DNA of 64,000 bases from assembly GCA_030077755.1 (NCBI GenBank), contig JAQJZZ010000005.1:310001-374000 (forward strand), written 5' to 3'. Positions 1 to 13,508 of the stretch are shown here, in pieces. Under the pieces are notes generated by a model. That model saw nothing but the letters and a program-made list of their open reading frames with translations, ran no database searches and was not told the DNA's origin. Numbering within the stretch: the stretch's first letter is position 1; the number at the start of each line of letters is the position of its first letter. The position numbers and the translations under genes were made by a program. This stretch comes from Filosporella fistucella. Taxonomy: Eukaryota > Ascomycota > Leotiomycetes > Helotiales.

Positions 1-3000
1 TGCTCTTTCTGATTTTGCAGGTATGCAGGTATCAGTGTGACGATCCACCACCCACTTCTAGAACCTGTGATCGACAACCCCGCGACTCAAGGGAAGGTCG
101 AGAACATACGTTTAGAATGTAAGGCGATTCCATTGATTGACACTTGTCAAATGTGCCTTGGGATTTGCCGTGGGGTACAATGCAGAGAGGGGTTATTGCG
201 ATGTAACAGAAATAAGGGAAAATTAGCAACATTATTTTGAAGTTAACTTGTAGCAAATATACTTCGCGATTTCGAGATTGGGTAGTAATGATGTGAAAAC
301 CTGGGCGTCCCACTAGAATGATGAGTCGAAGAGCAGTACAAGATCATTGTATTAGTGTTCATATCATAATTACATGTGGATTAAAATATATTCGTACCAC
401 TGATCCAATTTTCACGTCTCTATGACTTCAGGACCACCAAAACCCCACCTTTCTTACATAAAGCACAAGAATCCATTCTGACCTCACTTTTCACTGAAGG
501 ATTCCAGAATCCTTGGTATGTAGCACCCAAGACTCCCAAGAGGAGAAGCCTGTTTACAGGGCTGAAACTGCATGCTGAGAACCTTGGCAGGCTGAGGCAC
601 CTTGGAGCATTCCTTGGAGAAAGGATGATCTGCGCCGTGGTGAACAGAGGAGGTTGAAATAGAACTGGGTTGGCTTGGTGGATTGTGGTACACTAAGGGG
701 AGAGCTTAGGGCATTTGCGTACCTACCCCGCATTTGTACTATGGTAGTATGGCAAACAAACTCGTGATTGAAGAGGCAAAAATGGCTAAGTATTGATTCA
801 TGAAGATACATCTTTGGGGTTACGCCATCGAAATGGCAGACGGGCTTCTGAGTATTCGAGCGTGACGGATTAATCATGAGCAGGCAGTCACTTAGAGTGG
901 TAAATGGTAGTATTTAAAAAAAGATTTGGAAGCATAGCTAAGTCGAGGTACGTCACTTTAGTACAATAGATACTAAGTCCTAAACCCAACAAGGTTATAC
1001 CCGCTGTTAATGCCTGAGTAGGCATAAGTCTGGGGAAGCAGTGCCAAAAATACTACTATATCATAGGTTGAAATTAAATTGCATTTCGCAAAAATGGAAA
1101 AGAGAAACTCATGCCGATGTGAGTAGCTACTAGCCAAAGATTCAAGAAGTACCATTACATTTAGTAAAGAGACTGATTTGTACGGAAAGGCTATCATGCC
1201 GATTGTGCAAATGTACTCATGACAGATTAATAATTGTATGCTGCCCAGACTTTGAACTTGTCATCTGACGTTTTTGAAGCTATTCGCAGGCTGTGGAAAG
1301 AAGAAATACCCGCACTCGTATAGAGATGAAGGGACTCAAGGGGAGAGCAAGGAAATAAATGTCTCGCGTTCGGCTCGGATTCATTTCCTACCCGAGAATC
1401 AGGGACAAGCTTCTTCTCCAGAGTGCAGCCTCGCAAATACATCAGATTGGACATTGGGAACCGCCGAACCCGATGAACGTTGGATCCGATGAACTTTGTG
1501 GCAAACCCTATTTCCCCTTTTATGAATACTGATCAGACCACGGTTCAAGTTTGAGGTTTCGAGGACTTGGGAGTTCGAGGCGCGGTGAAACTTCATCGTT
1601 GCCAAGCCTTACGAGCTGCGGGAAATCTCGTTCTCGTATAGCGGAGCGTATATCGTAGCGTGCGAAAGGAGAAGAGACTGAAGGTGTTAGATAAATGAAT
1701 CCACCCAATTTGCGAAATAGGAGGTTGATCTTGAAGCCGAGGCAAAGTAAAATGTTTTCCAGTCGCAATACCTTCATGTGTTCTGCCCGAAAATTTTATG
1801 GGTCGTAGAGAAGTTTTCTGCACATTTTCTCTTTCTGGATTATCCCGTAGAGGCTCCACGAGGCTGAAATCCAGGAGTTTGGTTAGTTCTGGAAGAACGA
1901 TGTGGATCGTGAGAATAGGGTTTATGCATGTGCCTTTTGCTGATGTAAGTAGGATGATGTATCAATGTCAGAGATAGGAAATAGCTCAAAGATAATATAT
2001 TCTGGCATCTTGAGACAAAATTGAGACCAGGCAAAGCAGACATGAAAAGCAGTGTGAAAGATGCAAGTCTCTCGATATCAAAACACAAAAAGTGGTGGGA
2101 ATCGGCAGGTACTTCGACAGAATGAAAAGAGACGGCTTCAAAGTCTATATTGCCAAGACCACCTTAATTGTGCTGTTGTGCAAGATTATGCAAATATTAT
2201 GAATCCTTTGTCCGGTTCTTAGCTCCGAGCCGAAGCCACAAAGACCGAGCTGTCTATGCTTGTAAGTGGCTGAACCCGTAGCTGTTGATAGCGGGCAGAC
2301 AGACAACCTTGCAATCCGAATCGACGAGTCGTCTTGGCTCGGGCTTTCAAAGAGTGCCGACTACCGATATGGTGTTGTAGTGCATCTTCCAAGTGTGCAG
2401 GACAAGCATGAAAATTTCATCAGGAGATGAGAACCGTTTTTGGGTTTGAGGATAGTGATGATGCATGTTCAAGCTTCCTGATGAACATGCGACCTGCTGA
2501 TACTCTTCAAAAGAGCAATTGCATGATGATCTGAGGTATTTTTGACGAATCCACATGGGAGTTTCCGGCGACGGAGAGATATGAAATTGAGGATCTGGGT
2601 GGGTATGGATATGGATACGGATATTGGATATATGGGTTTGTCAGGTTGACAAAGTGTCCGTACGGAGAGTTTATTCATCTCTTGAAATTCATGCTGGGCG
2701 CCGAGGATGATTTCGTAATCCACTTCATATTTCCATGGCTGTAAGGATAGTTACGCGCACGCATAAGCAAAGCAATTGGCATGCAGATGGTCGTATTTGG
2801 CGTATTGGTATTGGCAGACACAAACTGGCAGTGCACAAGACTCAGCTTGAACTTTGCGGCGATGAATCCAAGGATCCCAAGATCTTCATATTAAATACAA
2901 GACTTTGAATGACGGATCATGTGCTGCGGTTGACGACGCGTCTTCGTTCTCGTACATTATCACCAAAAGAAAAGCACGAGGCGGACGAAGTACTGTTTCA

Positions 3001-5464
3001 ACTCCAAGGCAAACTTGGATCACCCGTCCTGCCCACTTCCTGCACAAAGCTTGGGGCACATCTTATCATCAATCTTCAAGGATGTTAGGACCCTCTCCTT
3101 CCAGAACATGAAAGGAAGCATGCTTCACCCGGTTATGGTATCCCAAAATATCAACAGCGGCTTCTTTTCTTTTACTCTGCAACCTATTACACTCCAATAC
3201 AGCTTGACTTCGTACGCCTCTTTTTAATAAACCCTATAGAAGTATATCCTCGCCTCCAAAAAGAGCCACTTCCATCATAGCTCCACTGAATTTGTTTTTG
3301 AATTGCTGCACCATGGTGGGGAGAGAGGTCCAGAGCCCTGCAAATATTTTCTCATTCACGATAAGAAGCTATTCAATCGCCGCAAAATCATTTCATCATA
3401 TGTTACTCCCAACCATCTGAATATCGCCCCATCAAGCGGGATATTGTCCACGGACTATCTCCAGGGCGGAGAAGCCTCAAAGCTTCTCTGAATTTTCGAG
3501 TTCCAGAACCGGAAGCACATGTACAGTTTTGAGACGAACGCAAACAGCGATCCCACGGATCTGGTAGACGGCAAACGGCCTACTTCAAGTCCGCAATTCC
3601 CGTTGTAGGGATTTGGGGCGATTTCGCTCCGTCATCACGGCGGATGAGGATAACTGTGGTGCCGCGAGCCGATCAGAGTTTGAGATCTTCAGGCATTATC
3701 AGCCTTGTTAGGACATATGATTACACAGCAACAAGGTAAATTATGGTCGGATTGGAAATATCAAACACCTGGACATAATCCAGGTGACTCGAAATTAGTT
3801 GATTGAGAATCAAAAGTATGAGGGAAATAAACTCCTCTTTCGCGCCCAGCATGAAGGCTCGGAATACTTCCTCGAAACGATTACATGCGATGAGTCTTGA
3901 TATGATCACACAGTAAGCACGGTACACATGCTTACTGTTCAACGGGTATTGGTTGTTTCACCGCAACTAATCATAAGAGCGACGAGTAAAATTGCAAAGT
4001 AAAGGACAATGCCTGACCATATTCGTAGCCAGGTTGGAGCTTAATAACTGTAATAGCGCTGAGTACAACGCATCGAGCGTTCCAGCCAAATGATTCCATG
4101 ATTCCTTGTCAACCTAGGTATATTGAGATTTCAAACTTCAACTAAGTAGCCAAACTTACCACCAATCCAACGCTGCAGTTTCCGAGAATCTCGCAGTTTC
4201 GTCCAACCATTGACATGTCGTTGGACTTTTCATTAGACTACTGCTTAGTGAGCCCCATTGACGACAGCCACATACATCACGAGTGGGAAACTACACGTGC
4301 TACGCTTCAAGTTGCCGAAACTCGCAAGTCAGTTGCAGATTTGCAGCGCTGGCAAATTTAAGCTCATATCAAATTACCTTGATGGCTTCCCGGAAAAGCG
4401 TTGTAATCCAATTCCAGGCGACGAGAAAGGCAGTTTGAGAGGGCGGAAGTCGGCCGAACGATTCATAATTAGTTTCCGTCTCCGATTTCTTCCTAATTCT
4501 CATCTCAAAGATGTCCTCTGACCATCAAGATACCGAATGAAGGGCGTTGTCGTCGAAACCTCTCGTTATTATGACAGCATACCGCCCGGGACTTCATGTA
4601 TCCTGGACGACAGCATAACTTTTGCAAGGTAAGGCAACGCAAGCCAGCATCCCACGTCTTGTCCGAGCCGGCGTTGATTATTGTGCTGGCCGTCTCTCTC
4701 TGACTGCGGGTTTGCTTGATACCTTGTCCATGCAGTGTCGGCGTTTAGATGATCCACACGCCAAATGTTATGTTTTCTTATTTTTATGTTGATCAATTTT
4801 GGCCAAGCGATTCTTGTAGGTCGCCGTAATTCAATGCCAGGCCGTTCGGGGTAAGCAAGAAACAGCGCTCCGAGCGAGGAATTAGCTAGCTCCCAAGACC
4901 ACCAAGCACAAGCACCAGCTCTGTTCCCCATAGCCTACTCAATAATTTGGTTTAAACACGTCAGGACTCCTCACAATGCATTTAAGTACCTGGCCTCATA
5001 ATCCAAATCATTCCCGTCACTTTCTTTTGCGCTACAGTTTGAGTGTTGCTGCATATCAACATTCGCCGTCCAATCTGTTACACCCTCACCCACACCATAT
5101 TGCCTGACATTGCAGCACTACTAAACATCACATCACTTTGTACCCCGTTACCACACATACATCATCGTAGAAAGCTTTACTGCTTTTCTACTTCCGCTCT
5201 AGGATCTATCTCCATAACGATTTTCAGGGTCCTGCGAAGTCAGCTTTTTCTGCATTACCGATTGCTCCCGTTTCTTGAAGGAGACATCTCGGACATAACT
5301 GAACACCCGAGAAGAGGGCCCCCTTGATTAGGTTTATGAATCAGCACCACCACATTATCAACCAAGTTTCGGTCAAACTTTGAGCTACAAAATATATATA
5401 TCTTGACGCCTCCCCCCTCAGCCTCATTCTTGTTTCACCTTCCCGAATTATTTTGTTCTTCAAC
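1..5464. other. Gene-poor intergenic region, left edge
   Basis: No coding gene can be supported here. The longest ATG-started frame is 4569-4931 on the minus strand (120 codons; Trp-rich start, no recognisable domain), too short and isolated to call. Other open frames are 60-110 codons, overlap on both strands and show no spliced continuation. The first 20 bases end in a good acceptor-like TTTTGCAG, which could belong to a gene entering from the left, but no frame after it stays open for more than about 35 codons. The last few hundred bases are the promoter and leader of the zinc-cluster gene at 5465. Confidence 0.5.
5390..5401 (+). promoter_or_regulatory. TATA-like element upstream of zinc-cluster gene
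   Basis: An AAATATATATAT run lies about 65-75 nt before the ATG at 5465. It is followed by a C/T-rich stretch (5407-5460) of the kind often seen around fungal transcription starts. The role as a core promoter is inference. Confidence 0.35.
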
Positions 5465-6782
5465 ATGTCGTCTGGTTTACCTACCCCTCCAATGGAGGAT
5501 CATAAGTCACACCTCTCGAGAAAGATATCGAAACCTTCAAAGTCTTTGAGTAGTAGAACTTCAAAGAGATCTAGTCCTCCTCATGAACATTCTGTGGTAT
5601 TAGATGGGAGACATAAGAGAGTATGGAAAGCCTGTGAGAGGTGTAGGATGAAGAAAACAAAGGTTGGAGCTTCAATAATTTTATTTGATGCTGTTACTTA
5701 CTAACTGGCTCAGTGTGACGGTGAATCTCCTTGCAAAAGATGTAAAGATGATGGATTGGTATGCACAGCCGGGAGTAGGAAAAAGACCGAATTTAAACAA
5801 TTACCCAGAGGGTATGTGGGCTTGGTCAACACTTACTCAATTGTAAGGCTAATGATTATACAGATACGCGGAAGTTTTAGAAAATACCCAATACGCACTG
5901 ATAGCCACCGTCCAAAAATTGTACACAATGGTCCGCAACAATGAAGCATGGGAATTAGGGGATCCAGAAATGAATGACAGAGGGCAACCTGTAATCCACG
6001 ACATAGCATCCAAACTTGGCTGTATACGCCCCTCTCCAGATCTCCCCTTCGCATTCCCAGAAGGAGAGCAAGATTTCGCAGATCTGCAAGCTCAGCTCCA
6101 GAATGCACCGAATTCCGAATCCCAGTCCCATTCAGACGATACCTCGAGCAGGAAACATTCAGAAGATTCCTCCTACTCGCCAGGTCTGCACCGCACCGAG
6201 CGGGCAAGCAGCAGTGAAAGCGATCACTCGAACCTATCAAAAGACTACAATCAAATGATATGGACAAAACAACAGGCTTCAAAAGTCGCACCATCTATCA
6301 AACCTACACCCTTGAACTTAGCACAGAGAAGAGAGCTCTCAGGCACCAAACAATTTCTCCAGGAGTCATTCCCTAATCGTTCATTCCCAGCTCGGGCTTC
6401 CATCGACACATCCTGTTCAAACGAATCACCGATATACACCGAATTCGGCGACTCGCCCTTCCGCAATGGTTCTCCCTTTGCGCCCTGGTCAGGTGGCGAT
6501 GACTTTCTCGGCCAAGGACACCCATTAGATCTCACGGCGCAATTTATGAGGCAGCAAGCAGCACAGAGCCAACAGATGCAAATAGGAAATATGAACAGAG
6601 GGAATATGGACCAGGGCTACGAGATGGAGTTTAAACCTACGATGAACGATCTTGATTTTACTACGGATGGGACGATTAGACCTGGCATGTTGGATTGTGC
6701 GGGCTTTGGGATGGCGGATTTGGAGCAGTGTAATGGCTTGTATCAGTCCGAGTATGAGGGGTTGGGGATGATGCTTGCTTGA
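5465..6782 (+). CDS. Zn2Cys6 (fungal zinc cluster) transcription factor
   Basis: Predicted 404-aa nuclear DNA-binding regulator. Exons: 5465-5662, 5714-5811, 5864-6782; the introns are 51 and 52 nt and the sum is 405 codons. The zinc cluster is split by intron 1 and becomes complete only after splicing: Cys57, 60, 67, 73, 76 and 83 in the pattern C-x2-C-x6-C-x5-C-x2-C-x6-C, preceded by a Lys/Arg/Ser-rich N terminus. After the finger comes a conserved-looking segment (about residues 95-150) in which EVLENTQYALI and GQPVIHDIASKLG stand out. The C-terminal 250 residues are Ser/Gln/Asn/Met-rich, as in activation regions, and I see no fungal-specific middle homology domain. It resembles regulators sometimes labelled fluffy-like, but I cannot confirm that and give no symbol. 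Start choice: first ATG in frame (AACATGTC), 64 nt after a TATA-like run. Confidence 0.93.
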
Positions 6783-7274
6783 GCTCGATCCGTCGACTTG
6801 AATTCCCGAATCTACCATCTACCTACCCTCTGGCTGAAGCAATCCAAGTCCAATTCCAGCCCAAACCAAGAAAATGGGACAATCTTCGATACCCACCAAC
6901 AGTATCACTGGCGCAAAAAGGGCGAAGAAATTCCTCAGCCATCTTGTTCTGCTTTCTATTTACGAATTTGCTTTCCGTTTAACGATTCCCATTTTTGTTA
7001 ATACCTCTCTTTCACTTTCACGGTCAAATAATCATGTACTGTACACCATAGAATTTCCACTTGGGGGGGCGGCCGGGTTTGAATCCAGGCATAGGTAGGA
7101 GTTAGATGATGGCGTATCTTGGACAATCGGACTAAAAGCCAATATCAAATACTGGCCATTCAATTCAAGGTTCCTCTTATCTCTTTGTTATATTTGGTGA
7201 CGTGATTGGAAGAATGTGATTTGTGGTGATTGTGAGACATCATGCTTTGTGGTTTTGAGAGGCGGGGTGGGAAC

Positions 7275-7327
7275 TTACCTAGGGTGTGGAATGTACCTAG
7301 TGGACCGTACCTAGGTACGTAGGTAAT
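7275..7327. repeat. Cluster of CCTAGGTA-type words with a 12-bp palindrome
   Basis: Within about 50 nt the words TACCTAGG, GTACCTAG, GTACCTAGGTAC and GTAGGTA occur in series. GTACCTAGGTAC (7307-7318) is a perfect 12-bp palindrome. Related words recur elsewhere in gene-free parts of the window (for example near 11526, 28710, 28777, 29620 and 30105). Function is unknown; a shared regulatory word or a simple compositional habit are both possible. Confidence 0.5.
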
Positions 7328-10300
7328 CAAAAATGATTTTTCACGTCCAGACAGAGCCTTTACCTTTCTAGACTGCGCTAATCTTTCATTCTATCCTTCT
7401 CTTTCAAGGTACAGTAAAGGCTAATGTAGATAATGAGATGGAAATCAAGCTTCCTTCGAGCTTACATACTCCATACCGCAGGTTGCTGTTTCGAGATAAG
7501 TCATGCAAGTTCAAGATGATGTACAAGCGCACTACCACAGAAATACTACTTGACATCACGACTCCAATCATGAGATCTCAGCCCAAAAAACACATGTCTC
7601 ACATATCATGGAATCAGATGCCTTCTTCCCTATTAAACTTGCCTGTACCGCCCCTAGTTCGAGGAGGAAAAAAACCACCATTTAGAGTTTCTTTCCCGCC
7701 GAACTCGTTTACAGGAATGCGACTGCGCATAGGAGCTAAAGCAAGCTTAAACCGCCTCTTCGGCGAGCACTCGCCGAGTCGCAGACCTGGCGTGGGAGTG
7801 TTGATTGAGGGCATGCTGGAGGAATAGCGGGGTAGCTTTTGAGAGTCTGTTGTTTGGGTAGGGAGAAGAGTATTTGCTCAGATGAGACGAGACGAGACGA
7901 ATCTCGCATGAGCATGAACATGACTTAACTGAGTAGATTAAGGATGAGTGTACAAATGGAAGGCATACACTACTCCATCAGAAACAGCTAGTTGAACTCA
8001 CGTTTTCTGAAGTTAGAAGCGTAAGCTGGAGTCTAGCGGACGTTTCTCCTCTAGGCACCCAGATAGTATTGGCCAATTAGAGGGAGCCGGCGTTTAGGTT
8101 TGTGGTGCATGTTGCAGGTTACATGTTGCATGTTTTGTACAACCGAGAGGGAGGGGGCTGGTTAGAGTGTGATTGGGAAGAAAGGGGATACAAAGTCACA
8201 CAGAGAAAGGGCTTGAACTGGGGTAGGATATGCAGACGTAATGTGTGGTGTGTTTTCCAGATGCAGATGCAGATGTGTGTTTGGATGCAGATAGGATAGG
8301 TAAGCAGATGTAAGGATAAATTGGATTTGATTGGGTTTGCTAGTGAGGTAGATTGGTAAAAGGGGAGGTTGGAGGATGAGTAAGTACCGATAGGTTAGAG
8401 AGGAGAGCTAACGGTGTTCGAATCTCGAAAAGGGCAATTTGGTAAGGCGATCGGGATTGATTGCAGGTAGATTAGATTCTGTCCTACTTATTGTACGAGG
8501 GAGGAGAAGGGGGATTAGTAAATGTGTAAAGGAAACATTTTCTGTCGAGAGATTATCAATACAACCTTGATTTTTCACGACATGTAACTATCCCACCACC
8601 GTAGTGCCAGACCTCGCACTCGCCTACAGTACTTTCTACAGCCCAACGTCAACGTACCAATCTCCCATAAAAAAAACAAGAACTCATAATGAATCATGAA
8701 TCATCATACCATCCCAGCACCTATGTCCGTGACTTGACCGGCGACTTCTCACCGTTTGCCAAATTAGGGACCCTAACCCAACGGCATTTAAACACCGTAC
8801 CTACATCTCATTTCTGTTGAAAACTTTCACTCTCTAGGTACAGATCATAATAATAATCTATTCAAAATTACCTCCGCACTTACCTCCGCTCCGTCTCGGC
8901 CTTCGCTTCTTTCATCTCTGCCTCCACAATTAATACCTCAGCCTTGCACCGGAATTCCGCATGCGCATAATGAACATGGGATTTGAAAAGTTTACCCCCT
9001 TTGTCATCTATTAAATTTTCCTACGGTACGGTGGAGGAACATTGTTGTTTGACGCAGGGTATACAAGTAGATTTTGTGTGGTGGAGGGAGTCGGAAGACA
9101 AAATCAACCGAGTCCGAAGGAGACTTTTGGTGGTGTTGGATGGGTTGTTTAGGTGCCGAGACGGCGGGATAGTTGGTGCGAGGGCGAGGGCGAGGACGAG
9201 GGAGAGTTTAGGGATGAGATGATATTGTTTAAAATTGAAAAGGCCAAAATCTTAAAGAAATGAATCATTTGAATTCTAATTGATTATTTGATGGATGAAA
9301 GTGATAGAGATGTGGATACCTGGGATTTCAAAGTGTGATTATTAATTCCATAGCATATGTCCTTATGTAGTACAAAGTCGGTAACACTATGCGCTTCAAC
9401 CATCATTATCTACATCCAGTAACTTACCACTCCAAATCCCACTGCAAGCGTACCTCGTAAGCATCCACCTCTGAGCAACTTCCCCATCCCAGTTCCCAAC
9501 ATCCCAAATCCCCAAAAAGGGTTTCAGCCCAGCTTCTACGGTACCCTATTACCCTCCCTCTCCCACGTACCCATCAATCTGCACCTCAAGAAACAAACGT
9601 AAAGTGGCTTGCATACTCCATGCCGTTTCCCACACAGCACATCGTAATTCCACCTCTCGTTCCAGAAATCATTGGATGCGTATTGCGATGGTCAGCATGG
9701 CGTGAAGCGTTTGCATGTAAGGCTGCAAGTTAAGCTTGGGATCGGCAGGGAGCGTATCGAGGTTATACTTTTCTGCTTTAGTCAGAGGTAGTTCTTGGCT
9801 GCCCTTTCGTGATTAGTATACAAAAGCTTGGCTGAGTGGGGAAAGCACGTTTGAGAAGAATGGTATTTTGATTGGTCTCTTCTTGTTTTTCGTAATCACA
9901 AGGCTTGGTTTTCTTGTACCTTTTCTTGTGCGAAGTTTGCTGACAGAGTGAAATTGAGGAAGTGCTTCATATCCCGATAATATAATTTGTACAGTAAGAT
10001 ATCTTCTTACATCCTTTCTTGATCCGAGATTTGGTTCAAGCGGGAGCTTCATCCAGAATGGCGGGATTTGATAGACGCGAGGGAGAACTCCTTCACTTGG
10101 TAATTTCCGCGCTGAGTAGAGTCAGCTTAAGGCTTACGGTCGTTGATCAAGAGCCTGTGATGTGGGCCAAGTTCTTGTTTCTTGACTGTGCGCAATCTTG
10201 TTTTTGTGTGGGAATGCGTCCTTGGTCGGGGTAAGAATGTCTACGTTGATGGGCTCGATAGCTTTTCAAAGCGAAATACGAGTATATCTTGAAAGCGCTG

Positions 10301-11542
10301 ACACAATGCGCTCGATTTTTATAGAAAATGCGCAAGATGTGGAATCAACCCAAGCTTTTGGCTGGATCCTTAGCGCTAGAGTAAGATGGTGGGCGTGAAA
10401 GACATGTGAGACAAGTAGAGGAGAGGTATCCAATGCGGTCAATGGGACAATAATATTTCAAGATTGAAATCCTAATTGGCACGCTCGTGGCCAGAAATTC
10501 TCTAAAGATTCATTCTCCAATTAGACAACTTCAGTCAGAGTCATCTTTCCTGTACCCCGCTCTTACAATGAGTATTATCTCCGTAAAGTGGAAACTTGAC
10601 TTCTTTCGAATTGGATCCTCTCATCCTTCCTCACATGAGTCCAAATCTCGGATCATACCGAATTTCAACATGTGAATTGGAGCTGACGGCATCCTAATCC
10701 TGGCTACTGGATACGTGGTATGGTCGATATCCTGTCCTTCGGCTTGGAAAGCTGAACCCGAATATCAAAATAGAGATCTTACTCAGTGACAGCACACCAT
10801 CTTATTTGGGGGCGTCGATAAGCTTATGGCTTAACTTGAAAACCCTGGAATGGGGCGGAATTTGGAGGGCAGGTGGCAAGTGAGTGAAGGGAAATGCAGG
10901 TGTCGTGTGCAACAAGTCTTAGCAGAAGATGTATGAAGATGGATGACATTGGAAAAAGGGCTTGAAGTCAGCTACACTCAGCCAGAGAACAAGCAGAAGC
11001 CATCTCCTCTTGTCATTAGAAAGTGACAAAGAATATCAAACCCCGTCACCGCCGGCTCGCAGTGCTGAATAAGAAGAGATGATATGAAGATATACTTCTC
11101 GCACGTGACAAATAGCTGGTTGATGAGCAACCATTATCTGAAACTACAGAATCAAACAAGTGAAACATCCAGTTATGAACACACCTTACCAAACACCAGC
11201 ACCTTAAAAGGAAAATCTCGATTACTTAATCGCCTCAATTTCACCCAAAGTCACCCCGAAGTTCCCATCCTTCGCCCGGTCGTTCCGGACACAAGATACA
11301 TAAACGCCGTCCTCGACGCACATCGAAAGCATAGCGTACCCAGAACCCATCATACGACACCTCAAACCTCTTCACGGCGGAGCACGCAAATTTCAAATGA
11401 CCGATTCTCCGCCGCGCGGCGACCATGGACTTTCCGACTCCTATGTCCGTCGTACAGATATCGGGGAATAGGCTTATTGGAAACGCAGCTGATGAGGCAT
11501 TTTCTGTCCCTGGCGGCTTCCAGAGTACCTATCTAGGTATCT

Positions 11543-11561
11543 CTTCGTACGCCGTACGAAG
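11543..11561. repeat. 19-bp perfect palindrome
   Basis: CTTCGTACG, one centre base, then CGTACGAAG: nine-base arms that are exact reverse complements. It lies in gene-free DNA next to another TACCTATCTAGGTA near-palindrome (11526-11540). No gene is close enough to assign a role. Confidence 0.6.
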
Positions 11562-13508
11562 GGTACGCTGAAGCCTGGCCTGGGAGAAGGAGGTTTGATG
11601 GTCGCGAAATACTCGGGTCCGAATTGCGTACGGCTTATGGACGGAGACAATATACGTGACCTCTCCGTTGGTTTGGAATGTTTAAATGAGGGAGGCGGAG
11701 CATGCTTGAAGAGTCGCGGGGTACGCAAGCATACGAAGTAATCCGGTCGATACGATCAGTATTCTTCATTCGGAAAACGATGCTTTGACGAATAACTACC
11801 AGCACGCTACGATATTACCATCCACGGATTACGGTTGCGCAATTGATTTTGTCGTGCAATATCAATTTATTTTGTGCTTGGGACAGAGGTGAGTCTTTCA
11901 TAATATCGTACAGGGGCTTGACGGCACCCTAGGGATCCGAGACGTGGAGTAGGTAGGGGGGCTTTGATGCAGATGCATCATCGTATCCGTTTTCGGGAAT
12001 ACGCGTACGGTTTACGACGGGCGCATAGAAGTTGCTGAGGTTGGCCAAACTTGGTATTCTACGGCAGACTTTTTGCACGGTTTGGACGAAGGTGTGTGGA
12101 ATTAGATATGGGGGATCGAACAGGATGTTTTATTTGCCAGGTTGAAGCGGGCACGGAAACGGATTTGGCTTTTTCAAGATCATATGTTGTGTTACTATAG
12201 TGGGATGGTACATCGATATGGGTATTCTGATCGTGAATATGGCATGAGGATGGTGAACGGTGAGTCTGATTATGGTATGTTGAGTTCTCTACCTTGAAAT
12301 ATTTGATTTTATGATCCAAGACATGATTTGTCGTTTCTACAGGCAAGTGTTTACTGAATGACTTTGGGTATTACTTTGGCCATGCCGAGAGGGGCTATGT
12401 TGGGTCAGTTAGTGCTGAGCATTGGCAAGCAATTGTCCCGTCTTATTCTTCTTTCTAGAAAGTCCCAACGGCCCAAGAGGCTGTGTTGGCAGACTTGTCT
12501 TGCGTAAAATTGCAGAATTGTGGCAAGTTTGGTTCAGTGTGTGTAGAGTTAGCTTGACTTTTCAAAATTGTAGTACTACCACACTTACTCTTGGTTTCAA
12601 ACGGCGATATCATGTTGACTTCAGTATGTTAGCGAGAAAGTAAATGATTGTCGTTCAATAGGGTATCAAGATGCTCGTTTAGCCTGTCGGCTTGTTTCCC
12701 TTCAAAATGGGTGCCGGGTATGTACCCCTCATTTTCCAAGATATATATATAACAACCAGGCACTTCGAACTTTTTCGGTTCACTCTAATATACAACTAAA
12801 AGGTTATTGCTACTTTCAGTTAGTACGATGGCGAGAATGTGCTTGCTGAGACTAAATTGCCCACGTTTCCAACGAAGTTCGGCGATACCAACCGCTCAAG
12901 ACGACCTTTTCACCAATGAGATCACTTCCAAGTACCTCTGTACTACCTCATAGTCGCTTTCAACCAAAAATCTGGGACTCCTACATACGTCTACACCCAT
13001 CAATTTACCCTTCCCGAGTAGAATCTCAGATCTAGATATCCACTTTGCCCAAATTCGAAAGTATTCGCAGTCCCCTATTACACATCAAGTAGTCTTGCAC
13101 GTACCCCGCATGTCCCCATCGCAAGCTTGTAATGCCTCTGCTGGAAAGACTAGGACTCTTCAGACATACGTCTCAGGCTCCCCGATATATATTTCCACCC
13201 CCTCGCTCATCTGGTGAGAGACTTTGAATGGGGGTTAAAATGCCCATACCTGCTTACGGAATCTGAGAGGATATCCAAAAGGTGAAAAAGAGAGATCAAA
13301 AATGGGAACTCAAGAAATAATACATGTAATTTTACACTGCCTCATATTCATCCCCTCCAGTGTTTTCTCCTTTCTTCCACCCAACCCTCCCCAAATATAC
13401 ATCCCTCTTCCCACCATCCATATTCAAAAGTTCTTAATCCACAACTTCGCTCATCACCAATTGCCACCTCACAACATCGCACTCTACCCACCATTCCTCA
13501 GATCACCA

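Larger units (their letters stand above)
6783..13508. other. Long gene-poor intergenic region
   Basis: About 6.7 kb without a supported gene. Candidate frames with true ATGs are 7438-7827 (+, 129 codons) and 11084-11536 (+, 150 codons); neither has a recognisable domain or spliced extension. A TATA-like run at 12741-12752 precedes a 41-codon ATG frame at 12828-12953 (+), which may be a tiny gene or chance. The region holds a cluster of CCTAGGTA-like words (7275-7327), a 19-bp palindrome (11543-11561), GCGAGG simple repeats near 9180-9200 and several C/T-rich tracts. Part of it is expected to be the 3' region of the zinc-cluster gene. Confidence 0.5.

Noticed and set aside
1..240. Acceptor-like TTTTGCAG at the left edge followed by a 67-codon frame (37-240)
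   Set aside because: No frame after the acceptor stays open long enough and the 67-codon frame lacks features; cannot support a gene entering from the left.
7069..7095. tRNA B-box-like GGTTTGAATCC
   Set aside because: No A box or cloverleaf can be formed around it; the similar sequence at 49520-49545 (minus) also lacks the rest of a tRNA.
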